This document shows positions 1-6,883 of a DNA stretch of 21,673 nt, one piece after another. Made by a program: the position numbers and the translations under genes. The stretch's first letter is position 1, and each line of letters begins with the position of its first letter. The stretch is from CAZJBP01 sp964544115 (lineage in GTDB: Bacteria; Verrucomicrobiota; Kiritimatiellia; UBA8416; JADHWI01): NCBI GenBank assembly GCA_964544115.1, contig CAZJBP010000049.1, positions 1-21,673 on the forward strand, written 5' to 3'. Under the pieces are notes generated by a model. The model was not told the DNA's origin. It did no database searches and worked only from the letters and a program-made list of their open reading frames with translations.

Positions 1-989
1 TTACCGGTGATCACGCAGTTGCTGACCACGCCATATTCCTGAATTGTAACGCCGCCGCCAAGCGTCGCCGTGTTGTTTCGCACGGTGCTATCCAAGACGG
101 CCCCTCCGTCCATGGAGATGCCGCCCCCTACCCTGGCGAAGCACTCCTCCACGACGCACCGGCGCACGACACCATCGGGGCCCAGAAGGATGCCACCTCC
201 ATATCCAATAGGGAGCCAACTCACGGTGCATGCCTGCACCCAACTATCCTCGAGCGTGCTGCCCAAAACGATCACACCGCCGCCACACTCATCCGAGCTA
301 TTCTGCCGGAACTCGCAATGCCGCACGACGCTGTTGCTTTGGGCGTATAGACCGCCGCCATACCGGGAGGCCGTGTTGTCCCGGAAAGAGCAACCATCGA
401 CCCGGCCGCTCCTGACCATGGCGCCACCGCCGTAAACCGCGGCGCAGCCCGCAACAGAGCTGTTCGTCAGCGCGCCCGCGTTGATATAGGCGCCGCCGCC
501 TTCCAGGTCTCGCGGATCTGCCGCCGCACTGACCCGCGTGTGTCCGTTGGTCAAAGTGAACCCGGAAAGCACTCCGCCGGCCGACACATAGGCGCACCTC
601 AGCGCGTTGGTGGCCACGCCGCCACCGGGATTCACGCTCCCCACGATCACCGTCTTCGCCGGTCCGTTCATGCTGACCACGTTTACGGCCGACGTGATGC
701 AGACCCGGTTCGTAACGGTGAATCCCGGGATGCAGGCGCCACCCGTTGCGTAGGTGCCGTTCGTGACCAGGATCAGGTCCCCTGCGGCTGCCGCGTTGAT
801 GGCCGACTGAATGTCGTGGGCCGCCGTCGTCCAGTTGGTGTATGGATGCGCCGGGGAGGGACTCTCGGTCCAGGCATAGCGCGTCACGCCAAGGCAGGGC
901 ATTCCGCCAAGCAGGAGCAGGCAAAGCGCGACAGGCAGCTGCCCCCGTGCACGCAACGATGAGGTGAGCGTAGTGACGTCGTGTTTCAT
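1..989 (-). CDS. Partial exported beta-helix (Pmp-like repeat) protein, C-terminus beyond window
   Basis: Reading the minus strand from the ATG at 989 gives 329 codons with no stop before the window edge, so the gene is cut at its 3' end. Residues 14-34 look like a signal peptide (positive stretch, then a leucine-rich core near 20-28). Residues 50-85 resemble the start of a parallel beta-helix (alternating hydrophobics, 'AINAAAAGDLILVTNGTY'). From residue 164 onward a glycine triplet recurs at 164, 187, 211, 236, 264, 288 and 311, i.e. every 23-28 residues, with Asn/Cys-containing turns between. This is typical of right-handed beta-helix or chlamydial-Pmp-like surface proteins. The likely role is a secreted or surface-anchored adhesin or polysaccharide-binding protein; no catalytic residue is evident. 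The ribosome site is weak (an AGG about 11 nt upstream). A TATAAG hexamer lies about 50 nt upstream of the ATG. A 308-aa reading in another frame over the same DNA is a shadow. Confidence 0.8.
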   Translation of the reverse strand, partial: MKHDVTTLTSSLRARGQLPVALCLLLLGGMPCLGVTRYAWTESPSPAHPYTNWTTAAHDIQSAINAAAAGDLILVTNGTYATGGACIPGFTVTNRVCITSAVNVVSMNGPAKTVIVGSVNPGGGVATNALRCAYVSAGGVLSGFTLTNGHTRVSAAADPRDLEGGGAYINAGALTNSSVAGCAAVYGGGAMVRSGRVDGCSFRDNTASRYGGGLYAQSNSVVRHCEFRQNSSDECGGGVIVLGSTLEDSWVQACTVSWLPIGYGGGILLGPDGVVRRCVVEECFARVGGGISMDGGAVLDSTVRNNTATLGGGVTIQEYGVVSNCVITG

Positions 990-1049
990 TTTCTATGAGA
1001 CCTACTCTTCTTGCCGGACGATAGACCTCGCCCCACCTTATAGGCGGGT

Positions 1050-1640
1050 TCAGGGCCCCGTTCGCCTTTGAGTGGGATCCCGCCGCGTTCCTTTCCGGAA
1101 TCCCGGCTTGTACTGCCTGGCATCCACGAGTCCTTGAGTGACGCTGTCCGCGGCCTTCTGGTCGCTCTCGTTCAACTCCGCGAACTCGACGAAGATGGAG
1201 TTGGAGACCAGGTTCCGCCGCCACAGTCGTCGCGTGTCATCCGCGCGCGCGTCGGAAGGATACTGGACCGCGAAGATCCTGTACGCCCCGGGCTTCGGCG
1301 GGCGCGGCAGGGTCACCGACGTGCCGGACATCGAGTACGGCGCCGTCCCCACGCCGTCGGGCTGCAGCTCTCTCAACGGGTAGAAGTAGCCCTCCCTCTC
1401 GGCATAGAACACGATCTTTCCGTTGGCCTCGAGAGCGAGCCGGGTGTTGTTCACGAAGTGAAGGGTGACGTTGCAGAGCACGGTGTAGGGCGCCGATTCC
1501 GGCCCCCGGCGCGGTTCCGCGATCAGATGAAGCCCGACGGTCTCCGTTTGCATCGGCGCCGCCACCCGGACGTGAGGCCCGCGCGTCGAACAGCCCGCTG
1601 CGGCCAGCAGCCCGATTAGAATGAATCCGCGACGTTTCAT
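1050..1640 (-). CDS. Small predicted lipoprotein, function unknown
   Basis: This 196-aa protein begins MKRRGFILIGLLAAAGC, a classic lipoprotein signal peptide with the lipobox cysteine at residue 17. It should therefore be lipid-anchored to a membrane after export. The rest (about 35-165) has alternating hydrophobic and polar strands, including 'VTLHFVNNTRLALEANGKIVFYAE' style segments, which suggests an all-beta, Ig-like sandwich. The last 30 residues are Arg/Lys/Gln-rich and probably disordered. The start is supported by a GAGGGG ribosome site at 1649-1654, 8 nt before the ATG. It lies 60 nt upstream of the beta-helix gene on the same strand, so co-transcription is possible. I do not recognise a family. 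Lipoprotein assignment is firm; function is open. Confidence 0.82.
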   Translation of the reverse strand: MKRRGFILIGLLAAAGCSTRGPHVRVAAPMQTETVGLHLIAEPRRGPESAPYTVLCNVTLHFVNNTRLALEANGKIVFYAEREGYFYPLRELQPDGVGTAPYSMSGTSVTLPRPPKPGAYRIFAVQYPSDARADDTRRLWRRNLVSNSIFVEFAELNESDQKAADSVTQGLVDARQYKPGFRKGTRRDPTQRRTGP

Positions 1641-1694
1641 CGTTTGAACCCCTCGCCCCGCACTCTATGGTCAAGCCAGCCGCATCACAACACA

Positions 1695-2003
1695 CTAGCC
1701 GCACACCTTGCACATGGAGACGTTGTCACAGTCCAGGGATTTTCTTTCTCCCGAGAAATCGTCGAAGACCGTTTCGCACGCGTCGCAGACGAAGATGCCC
1801 TTGGGGTCCGGTTCCCGCCGCTCGGCGTGACGGAAGTACGACAGGATCTCGTCCTTCTCCTCCGGCCCGAGCTCGTCAAAGCGCCGGGCGCGGCGCCCGC
1901 ACTTACACAAGCAGCCGGTGAGCTTGCGCGCTATCAGGGCGAGAAACGCAAACGCCAGAACGAGAACGACCCAAAGGACCAGCCTCGCGCCGAACTCATT
2001 CAC
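1695..2003 (-). CDS. Short membrane-anchored, cysteine-rich (zinc-ribbon-like) protein
   Basis: From the GTG at 2003 this is a 102-aa protein. Residues 7-25 form one strongly hydrophobic membrane segment, followed by a C31-x-C33-x-C35 cluster with basic residues. The C-terminal half has C73-x-x-C76 and C98-x-x-C101, plus C92, a spacing that fits a zinc ribbon or rubredoxin-like knuckle. I chose the GTG because an AAAAAGGGGG ribosome site at 2010-2019 ends 6 nt before it. The upstream ATG at 2057 would add 18 arginine-rich residues before the membrane helix and has no comparable site. The family is not recognised. Inference: a single-pass membrane protein whose soluble tail binds zinc or another metal. 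The gene stands alone downstream of the stem-loop region, 54 nt before the lipoprotein gene. Confidence 0.68.
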   Translation of the reverse strand: MNEFGARLVLWVVLVLAFAFLALIARKLTGCLCKCGRRARRFDELGPEEKDEILSYFRHAERREPDPKGIFVCDACETVFDDFSGERKSLDCDNVSMCKVCG

Positions 2004-2009
2004 GACCCG

Positions 2010-2019
2010 CCCCCTTTTT
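2010..2019 (-). promoter_or_regulatory. Ribosome binding site that favours the GTG start at 2003
   Basis: On the minus strand AAAAAGGGGG is followed by 6 nt and then GTG. No similar purine run precedes the ATG at 2057, so this site decides the start of the small cysteine-rich protein. Confidence 0.55.
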
Positions 2020-2104
2020 GGCCCGCGCACCGCAAGATGGACGCGCCACTCACCCACGGCCGCCCATCTCGGCGAGACGGTACTTACTTAAGGGGTTGTG
2101 CCGT

Positions 2105-2176
2105 CTTAATCGTAATCCTAATCTTGCTCTTAATCCGCTCGTGCATAATAGATTACGATTAAGATCAAGATTAGGA
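2105..2176. repeat. Degenerate TAATC-type inverted repeat with two pairing registers
   Basis: The left half (2105-2135) is a run of imperfect 6-nt units of the form C-N-TAAT; the right half (2151-2176) is a run of GATTA-N-like units. Two foldings are visible. Register A pairs 2116-2135 with 2157-2176, 20 positions with one mismatch and a 21-nt loop. Register B pairs 2105-2117 with 2151-2163, 13 perfect positions. They share bases and are mutually exclusive. This AT-rich patch contrasts with the GC-rich surroundings. It lies upstream of the small cysteine-rich gene and downstream of the eight-gene operon. Its role is unknown; termination, RNA stability and protein binding are all possible. Confidence 0.75.
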
Positions 2177-2189
2177 CTCGGATGGGAAG

Positions 2190-2209
2190 TGGCGCTTAAC
2201 TAGGCGCCA
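2190..2209. repeat. Short perfect stem-loop between the two long inverted repeats
   Basis: TGGCGC (2190-2195) pairs with GCGCCA (2204-2209) across an 8-nt loop. It is the middle of three consecutive inverted repeats in this intergenic stretch. No T-run follows on either strand, so it is not a classical intrinsic terminator. Confidence 0.45.
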
Positions 2210-2247
2210 TTCAGGTACGGATGCGGCCGGATCCATTCGTGGTCGTC

Positions 2248-2309
2248 CTCCTCCTCGTCGTCGTCCTCGGATCAAACGCGGGAATGTCGAGGACGACGAC
2301 GAGGACGAG
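2248..2309 (-). terminator. Long stem-loop downstream of the eight-gene operon, probable 3' end
   Basis: Positions 2248-2269 pair with 2288-2309: 22 positions with one mismatch and an 18-nt loop. The arms are made of CTC/GTC triplets and their complement. It begins 45 nt after the stop codon of the last operon gene (2354) in the direction of transcription, where a terminator or 3'-end stabiliser is expected. No U-run follows the stem, so it would be an atypical terminator or an RNA-protecting hairpin. The rest of the 2004-2353 gap holds only the other stem-loops and the ribosome site of the small gene; I see no further ORF there. Confidence 0.6.
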
Positions 2310-2353
2310 TCCGAGAGATACCGGGCACCCCGAGGCGCAACGTCACCGGGGGC

Positions 2354-3364
2354 TCACCGCTGGTAGATGGGCAGGAAGCGGTAGGGAACGCCGAGGATCA
2401 GGATCGCCATCTGCGTGCCGATGCCGTTGCCGTCGGCCCACTGTCCGTCGGCTCCCTGCTTCTTCAGCAGCTGCTCGCGGATCCTCGGGTACCATTCCTG
2501 ATAGTACTGTTCCCCGGCCTGGTACATCGCCTGCACGCCGTAGTAGTGGCCGTAGAAGTACTGTCCGCTGGTGTCGAAGATGCTGCCCGGCTGGGCCAGC
2601 AGGTAGGCCAGCCCCGTGTTGACGGCGGGCGAGTTGCGCTGGCCGCACATGATCAGGGACATGACACCGGCGGCGGACCGCTCGAACCCGGGCTCCCCGC
2701 CGGGCTGGTAGCCGAAGCCGCCGCTCGCCGCGTGCTGGCACGACAGGACGTAGCCGATGGCCTTCTCGATGGTGGCGTCCGGCACGAGGATTCCGGCCTC
2801 CTTGGCCGAGGCCAGCGCGACGAGCTGCATGACCGTCACGGACATGTCCGCGTCGGTCGGCGTGGGGTTATAGCGCCAGCCGCCCAGGGGGCTCTGCGAC
2901 CGCAGGATCACGCCGACCGCGTTCTTCAGCGCATCCCGGACCTCCGCCCGGTTGCTCATGCCCCACACCTCGGAGAGGGCCAGCGTCGCCAGGCCGTGCT
3001 CGTACATGCTCTTGCCCATGTAGCCGTCCCCCTGCGAGGCCTGGGCCAGCAGGTAGTCAACGGCCCGATTCAGGGTGGTGCCGTAGGGCGGCCGCTCGGG
3101 AAAATGCCCCTTCACCATGAACGCCATCAGCGAGACGGCCGTAGTCGCGGTCTTGTGGGTGCCCCAGCTCCCCTCGGGGTCCTGCGACTTCACGAGCGCC
3201 GCAAGGCCGGCGTCGATCGCCTTCTCCGTCTCGGGCGTCAGGTCCGCCACGGCGATCGTCCCGCCCGCCTCATCGGCCGCGCGGGCAGGCGCGTGCACCG
3301 CCAGCCATACGGAGCCACTGAGGGCCAGAGCCCGCCATCCGAACGTATGTCTCCCGGTCGCCAT
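2354..3364 (-). CDS. Exported prenyltransferase/squalene-cyclase-repeat (alpha-toroid) protein
   Basis: This 336-aa protein carries a signal peptide (residues 1-29, cleavage near ARA|AD). The remainder is an alpha/alpha-toroid of the prenyltransferase/squalene oxidase repeat type. The repeat signatures are 'SQDPEGSWG' (60-68), 'SQSPLGGWRY' (156-165), 'CQHAASGGFGYQ' (209-220) and 'KQGADGQW' (302-309). True squalene-hopene cyclases have about 630 residues and a D-x-D-D acid motif. This protein is half that length, exported, and shows D171-A-D173-M at a comparable place, so terpene cyclisation is unlikely. A binding or scaffold role in the periplasm is more plausible. It is the last gene of the operon. 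An AAGGAG ribosome site lies 5 nt before the ATG, just upstream of the stop codon of the previous gene, 2 nt away. Confidence 0.88.
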   Translation of the reverse strand: MATGRHTFGWRALALSGSVWLAVHAPARAADEAGGTIAVADLTPETEKAIDAGLAALVKSQDPEGSWGTHKTATTAVSLMAFMVKGHFPERPPYGTTLNRAVDYLLAQASQGDGYMGKSMYEHGLATLALSEVWGMSNRAEVRDALKNAVGVILRSQSPLGGWRYNPTPTDADMSVTVMQLVALASAKEAGILVPDATIEKAIGYVLSCQHAASGGFGYQPGGEPGFERSAAGVMSLIMCGQRNSPAVNTGLAYLLAQPGSIFDTSGQYFYGHYYGVQAMYQAGEQYYQEWYPRIREQLLKKQGADGQWADGNGIGTQMAILILGVPYRFLPIYQR

Positions 3365-3366
3365 TC

Positions 3367-5193
3367 TTACTCCTTGGAGAGCTTCTCGTAGTAGGCCTGC
3401 AGCATGGGACGGTACTCACGGGGCAGCTCCCGCGCAAAATTCTCGCCGAGCGCGTCGCGCTCCTCACGGCTGAGCGATTCCCAGGTCGACGCCTTGCCCT
3501 CGGGCAACTGGCCGGCCACGCTCATCCGCGCAAACGGCCGGGGCCCCATCTGAATCTTGCCCGGCTTACCCTTCTCCACCTGCTTGGGCGGACGCGGCTT
3601 GCCAGGGGTCGGCGGTCCGGGCTTGTCGCTCGGCGTTGGCGTGCCCTCCTTCTGCGCTTCCGCCAGCATCGCCATCGCCTGCTTCAGGGCCTCTTCCATC
3701 GAGGGGTCGTTGGCCTGCTGCATCTCGTTGACCTGCGCCTGCAGGTCCATCATGTTGTCCAGCTGCTCAGGTGTCATTTCGGGGAACTGCTGGGCCAGCA
3801 TCTGCTTGTCCAAATCCTTCAGCACCTGCGCCAGCATCTTCTCGGCCTCGCGCTGGGCCTCGGTGGCCTGCTGCTGCTGCTGCTTCGCCAGCTCATCCTC
3901 CGCAACCGCCATCGGCTTCTCAGCGGCCTGCCCGGGCTTCTCGCCCGGATCCGACCCGCCTTCCTTCGGCTTGTTCTTCTGGGGCGCGTTATTCTTGCTG
4001 GCCTTGCCGGTGCCCGAGGGGGATTCGCCCTGCATCTTGCTCTGCTCGGCGGGCGCCTTCACCTCGGTCTTGGGCTTGCCCTTGACGGTGCCCTCGCCAT
4101 GCTTCTTCTTGTCGGCGCCGTCCTGCGCCTTGCCGTCCTTCTTCGCCAGATCGTCCTTCTTGGCCGCGTCCTTCTTGGCCTGCGCCTCCCGCATCGCCGC
4201 CAGGGCTTTCTCCAGCTGCTTTCGAAGCTCCCGCTGCTTCATCTGCAGCTCCGGGGAGTCTTTCTTGAACTGCTCCGGCGTCTTGCTGTCGACCGCTTCC
4301 CGCAGCTTGGCCTGGTTCGTAAGAATGTTGCTGATTTCTTTTCTCGCGTCCACCAGGAGCTTGTTGTCGCGCTTCTCGATGGAGAGGGCATCGAGCATGG
4401 CGCGCAGCGCCTCGAGGGCCTTGTTCTGTTCGGTTACCCCGGTCATGGGGTCGCCCTGCTCAATGCTGTGGGCCGCCACGGCCAGGCGCCCCCGGACCCG
4501 CTCCTCCTGCATGATCTCGAGGGCCTTCTCAAGCCGCTCGCGCGCGTCCACCGCCATGTCTTCCTGCAGCGCCTGCCCCATCAACTCCTCCAGGCCCGCG
4601 GCGCGCTCGCCAATCCGGCCCTGCTCCTCGGCCAGCACCTTGGGCTGGTGCGACAGGTTCTCCATCCCGGCCAGCATCTCGGTGCCGATGGTGGTCGTCA
4701 TCTGGTTGATGCGCTCTTCCTGGCGGATGATCTCCCGGAGCTCGTTGCCCACCATTTCCCCTGCGCGGAGGGCGTTCGCCTCGCTCAGCAGGGCCCGGAG
4801 CTGTTCCAGCGCGCCCTGGATCGCGGTCTCGGCCGCGTCGATGTGGCCGCCGCGCTCGGCGTCGTTTCCGCTGGCGTCACGCAGCCGCTGGGCCGCCACG
4901 CGAACCTTCTCGCGGTCGGTCGCGTCGATCGTCTTCGCCATCGTGATCAGATCTTCGCCCTTGGCCTCCGGAAGGAGGCCGTTCGACTCCAGATCCGCGA
5001 CCAGCTTCTGGAAATCCAGGAGCATGCCGGACATTTCTCCGCTGACGCGCTCCTGGCGATGGGCCTCGCGCAGGATGTCCTCCAGCGCCTGCGCCACCGC
5101 CTTGCTGGCGTCGGCGGCGGTCGCGGGCTGCTGGGCCCTGGCCGCCCAGCTCAGCGCCGTCACCACAATAAGGGCTAACCACGTCTTGCGCAT
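3367..5193 (-). CDS. Exported coiled-coil protein with Lys/Gln/Pro-rich linkers
   Basis: This 608-aa protein begins with a signal peptide (1-20, SWAARA|QQ). Residues 25-335 are almost entirely charged, heptad-like helices with many Glu, Arg and Leu, suggesting long coiled coils. Residues 338-427 are low complexity (Lys, Asp, Gly, Pro), residues 438-442 are five glutamines, and 518-545 is proline/lysine-rich. The C-terminus ends in a compact conserved-looking motif, W571-ESL-S-REERDALGENFARELPREY-RPMLQAYYEKLS, of a type I associate with PVC-group operon proteins that follow DUF4175-like membrane proteins. The ATG overlaps the upstream stop by one base (TGATG), with AAGGGGG just before. Probably a periplasmic partner of the membrane protein encoded upstream. 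No enzymatic motif is visible. Confidence 0.85.
   Translation of the reverse strand: MRKTWLALIVVTALSWAARAQQPATAADASKAVAQALEDILREAHRQERVSGEMSGMLLDFQKLVADLESNGLLPEAKGEDLITMAKTIDATDREKVRVAAQRLRDASGNDAERGGHIDAAETAIQGALEQLRALLSEANALRAGEMVGNELREIIRQEERINQMTTTIGTEMLAGMENLSHQPKVLAEEQGRIGERAAGLEELMGQALQEDMAVDARERLEKALEIMQEERVRGRLAVAAHSIEQGDPMTGVTEQNKALEALRAMLDALSIEKRDNKLLVDARKEISNILTNQAKLREAVDSKTPEQFKKDSPELQMKQRELRKQLEKALAAMREAQAKKDAAKKDDLAKKDGKAQDGADKKKHGEGTVKGKPKTEVKAPAEQSKMQGESPSGTGKASKNNAPQKNKPKEGGSDPGEKPGQAAEKPMAVAEDELAKQQQQQATEAQREAEKMLAQVLKDLDKQMLAQQFPEMTPEQLDNMMDLQAQVNEMQQANDPSMEEALKQAMAMLAEAQKEGTPTPSDKPGPPTPGKPRPPKQVEKGKPGKIQMGPRPFARMSVAGQLPEGKASTWESLSREERDALGENFARELPREYRPMLQAYYEKLSKE
3370..3375 (-). 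promoter_or_regulatory. Strong ribosome binding site at the toroid-protein junction
   Basis: AAGGAG on the minus strand, 5 nt before the ATG at 3364. It lies at the very end of the preceding coiled-coil gene, directly before that gene's TAA. This placement points to coupled or independent re-initiation of the last cistron. Confidence 0.7.
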
Positions 5194-6881
5194 CAGTTAC
5201 CCCCTTCCGGCTTTTTGCCGTAATTATCTTCAAGTTTCCGGACGGCCTCGACGGCCACCCCTTCTTCCGTGTGCAATTCCTTGACCTTGCCGAGCAGCTC
5301 GCGCCGCCGCTCCATCGCAATGCGGACATACTCCTCGTTGGACACGATGGCCAGGCGGCGCTTCTCGGAGCGGGTGACGTTGGCGCCCTTCGCCCCGGAG
5401 CGATTGTCAGCCACTTCGACGGCATAGACGATCACGTCTCCCGCGCTGAGCGTCGGGACGGAGGCCTGGACATCCCAGACGAAGGCCTCCTGCGCGTCGG
5501 CGCTGGGCTCCGGGTACGCGATGATGGGCTCGCGCAGCTCGGTGGCTCCCGCGACGTCCATCGGCCCCTTCTGGACCGTGTAGACAATCGCCGCGTTGGT
5601 GATGCCGTAGTCGTCGTTCGCCTCGAACGCGATGTTCAACGTCTTCTGCGCGGTGGCCTTCTCGTCCTGCTTGGGCTCGACCAGGACCACGGTCGGTGCG
5701 CCGTCGGCCAGGACCTTCACCGCGTAGCGGACGTCCGGCGCGTAGACGAACCCGTAGTGCCGGTCCTTCCAGCGGAAGCCGTAGGAAAACGCCTTCTCGG
5801 CCGGGAGTTCCGCCGAGGCGGTACGGCCGTCCGGCGAGAGGGTCATCTTCACCGGCTGCCCGTCGGCCAGGAGCAGCTCGGCCTCCACGAGCGCGCGGTC
5901 GACCTTCATGTGCCACGCGATCGTCGCCCCCTCGAGGGCCTCGAAGCTCAGGGTCTCGATCGCCGCCGGGCGGCGTCCCGTGTAGGCCGGGAAGGTCAGT
6001 TCGACGCGCGGCTCCACCACCGGCGGCGGGATCACGCGGACCTCGCACGCCTCCGAGCGGTCGTCGCCCACCCGGAAGGAGTAGGTGAAGCTGCGCTGGA
6101 CCTCCGCCACGCGATAGGCGAATTCGCGCTGGCCGGGCCCGCGCTCGTCGCCGGCCGCCACGGACATCGTTTCGGGCTCGCCATCCTCCGGCCGGATGCT
6201 CAGCACCGCCTGCTCGGGGATCCGCCCCCCCACCGTGGCGCGCAGCATGACGGTGGAGCCCTGCTGGACAGACATGTTCCCGCCCAGGGAGAGAATCTTC
6301 GTGCGGGTGGGGTACGCCACCGCGATGCCCGGATTGCTGATACGGACCAGGAACACGCACGCGAAATCGGACTTCCAGAAGCCCACGCCCAGGGCGCAGA
6401 CGAGGACGGCCAGGGCCAGCAGGGCCAGGCGCTTCAAGCCGCGGAAATGAACGATCGCCAGGAAATCGAAGCGGCTCGCCTGCGTGACGGCCTGTTCCCG
6501 CATGGCATGGACCAGCGCCGGCGACGCGCTGCCGAGGTTCGCGTCGTCGCCCAGCTGGACGTAGGAGACGAGGAGGCTCCGCAGCCCGGGATAGAGGTGC
6601 TCAACCTGCAGCGCCACCCGCAGGGCCTCGAACTTTCTCAGCGACCGCCACCAGGTCCCGTAGAGGACGCCCAGCAGGATGACGGCATTGGCCGCCAGGA
6701 GCCACAGGCGCGCCCCGCTCGAGAGCCGCAGGCCCCAGTCCAGAAGGAAGTCGGTCGCCAGCAGAAGGGTCACGGCGAAGACAAAGCTGAGGAAGCCGCG
6801 CGCCCCAAAGACCAGGCGTTCCTTGGCCCAGGCCCGAACCAGGCGGCGTTCAATATTGGACTGTTGCTGGCTTGCCATCAT
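5193..6881 (-). CDS. DUF4175-like inner-membrane protein with a large periplasmic region
   Basis: From the ATG at 6881 this is 562 aa. There are three membrane segments at about 28-46, 58-77 and 150-168. A conserved-looking cytoplasmic stretch around 'VEHLYPGLRSLLVSYVQLG' (93-111) lies between the second and third. From about 170 onward it is beta-rich, Ig-like and presumably periplasmic, and the last 50 residues are a charged helix. The arrangement resembles the N-terminal part of DUF4175 proteins; the Gln-rich coiled part usual for that family would correspond to the next gene. An upstream ATG at 7037 would add 52 Gly/Pro/Arg-rich residues buried inside the previous gene and is rejected. 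The chosen start lies 2 nt after the preceding stop; a second ATG at 6878 is equally possible. Family assignment is from overall architecture only. Confidence 0.82.
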   Translation of the reverse strand: MMASQQQSNIERRLVRAWAKERLVFGARGFLSFVFAVTLLLATDFLLDWGLRLSSGARLWLLAANAVILLGVLYGTWWRSLRKFEALRVALQVEHLYPGLRSLLVSYVQLGDDANLGSASPALVHAMREQAVTQASRFDFLAIVHFRGLKRLALLALAVLVCALGVGFWKSDFACVFLVRISNPGIAVAYPTRTKILSLGGNMSVQQGSTVMLRATVGGRIPEQAVLSIRPEDGEPETMSVAAGDERGPGQREFAYRVAEVQRSFTYSFRVGDDRSEACEVRVIPPPVVEPRVELTFPAYTGRRPAAIETLSFEALEGATIAWHMKVDRALVEAELLLADGQPVKMTLSPDGRTASAELPAEKAFSYGFRWKDRHYGFVYAPDVRYAVKVLADGAPTVVLVEPKQDEKATAQKTLNIAFEANDDYGITNAAIVYTVQKGPMDVAGATELREPIIAYPEPSADAQEAFVWDVQASVPTLSAGDVIVYAVEVADNRSGAKGANVTRSEKRRLAIVSNEEYVRIAMERRRELLGKVKELHTEEGVAVEAVRKLEDNYGKKPEGGN

Positions 6882-6883
6882 GT

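Noticed and set aside
298..1224. 308-aa minus-strand reading frame
   Set aside because: Arg/Gly/His-rich composition without family features. It overlaps both the beta-helix gene and the lipoprotein gene, which have signal peptides and coherent structure.
2105..2309. CRISPR array or tandem repeat array
   Set aside because: The repeats are inverted and degenerate with no regular unique spacers, and no cas gene is present.
2354..3364. Squalene-hopene cyclase involved in hopanoid synthesis
   Set aside because: Half the usual length, exported, and without the D-x-D-D acid motif; no other isoprenoid gene is nearby.
3557..5284. 575-aa plus-strand frame antisense to the coiled-coil gene
   Set aside because: Ser/Arg/Cys-rich product typical of the reverse complement of a Lys/Glu/Gln-rich coding sequence; the minus frame has a signal peptide, coupled start and C-terminal motif.
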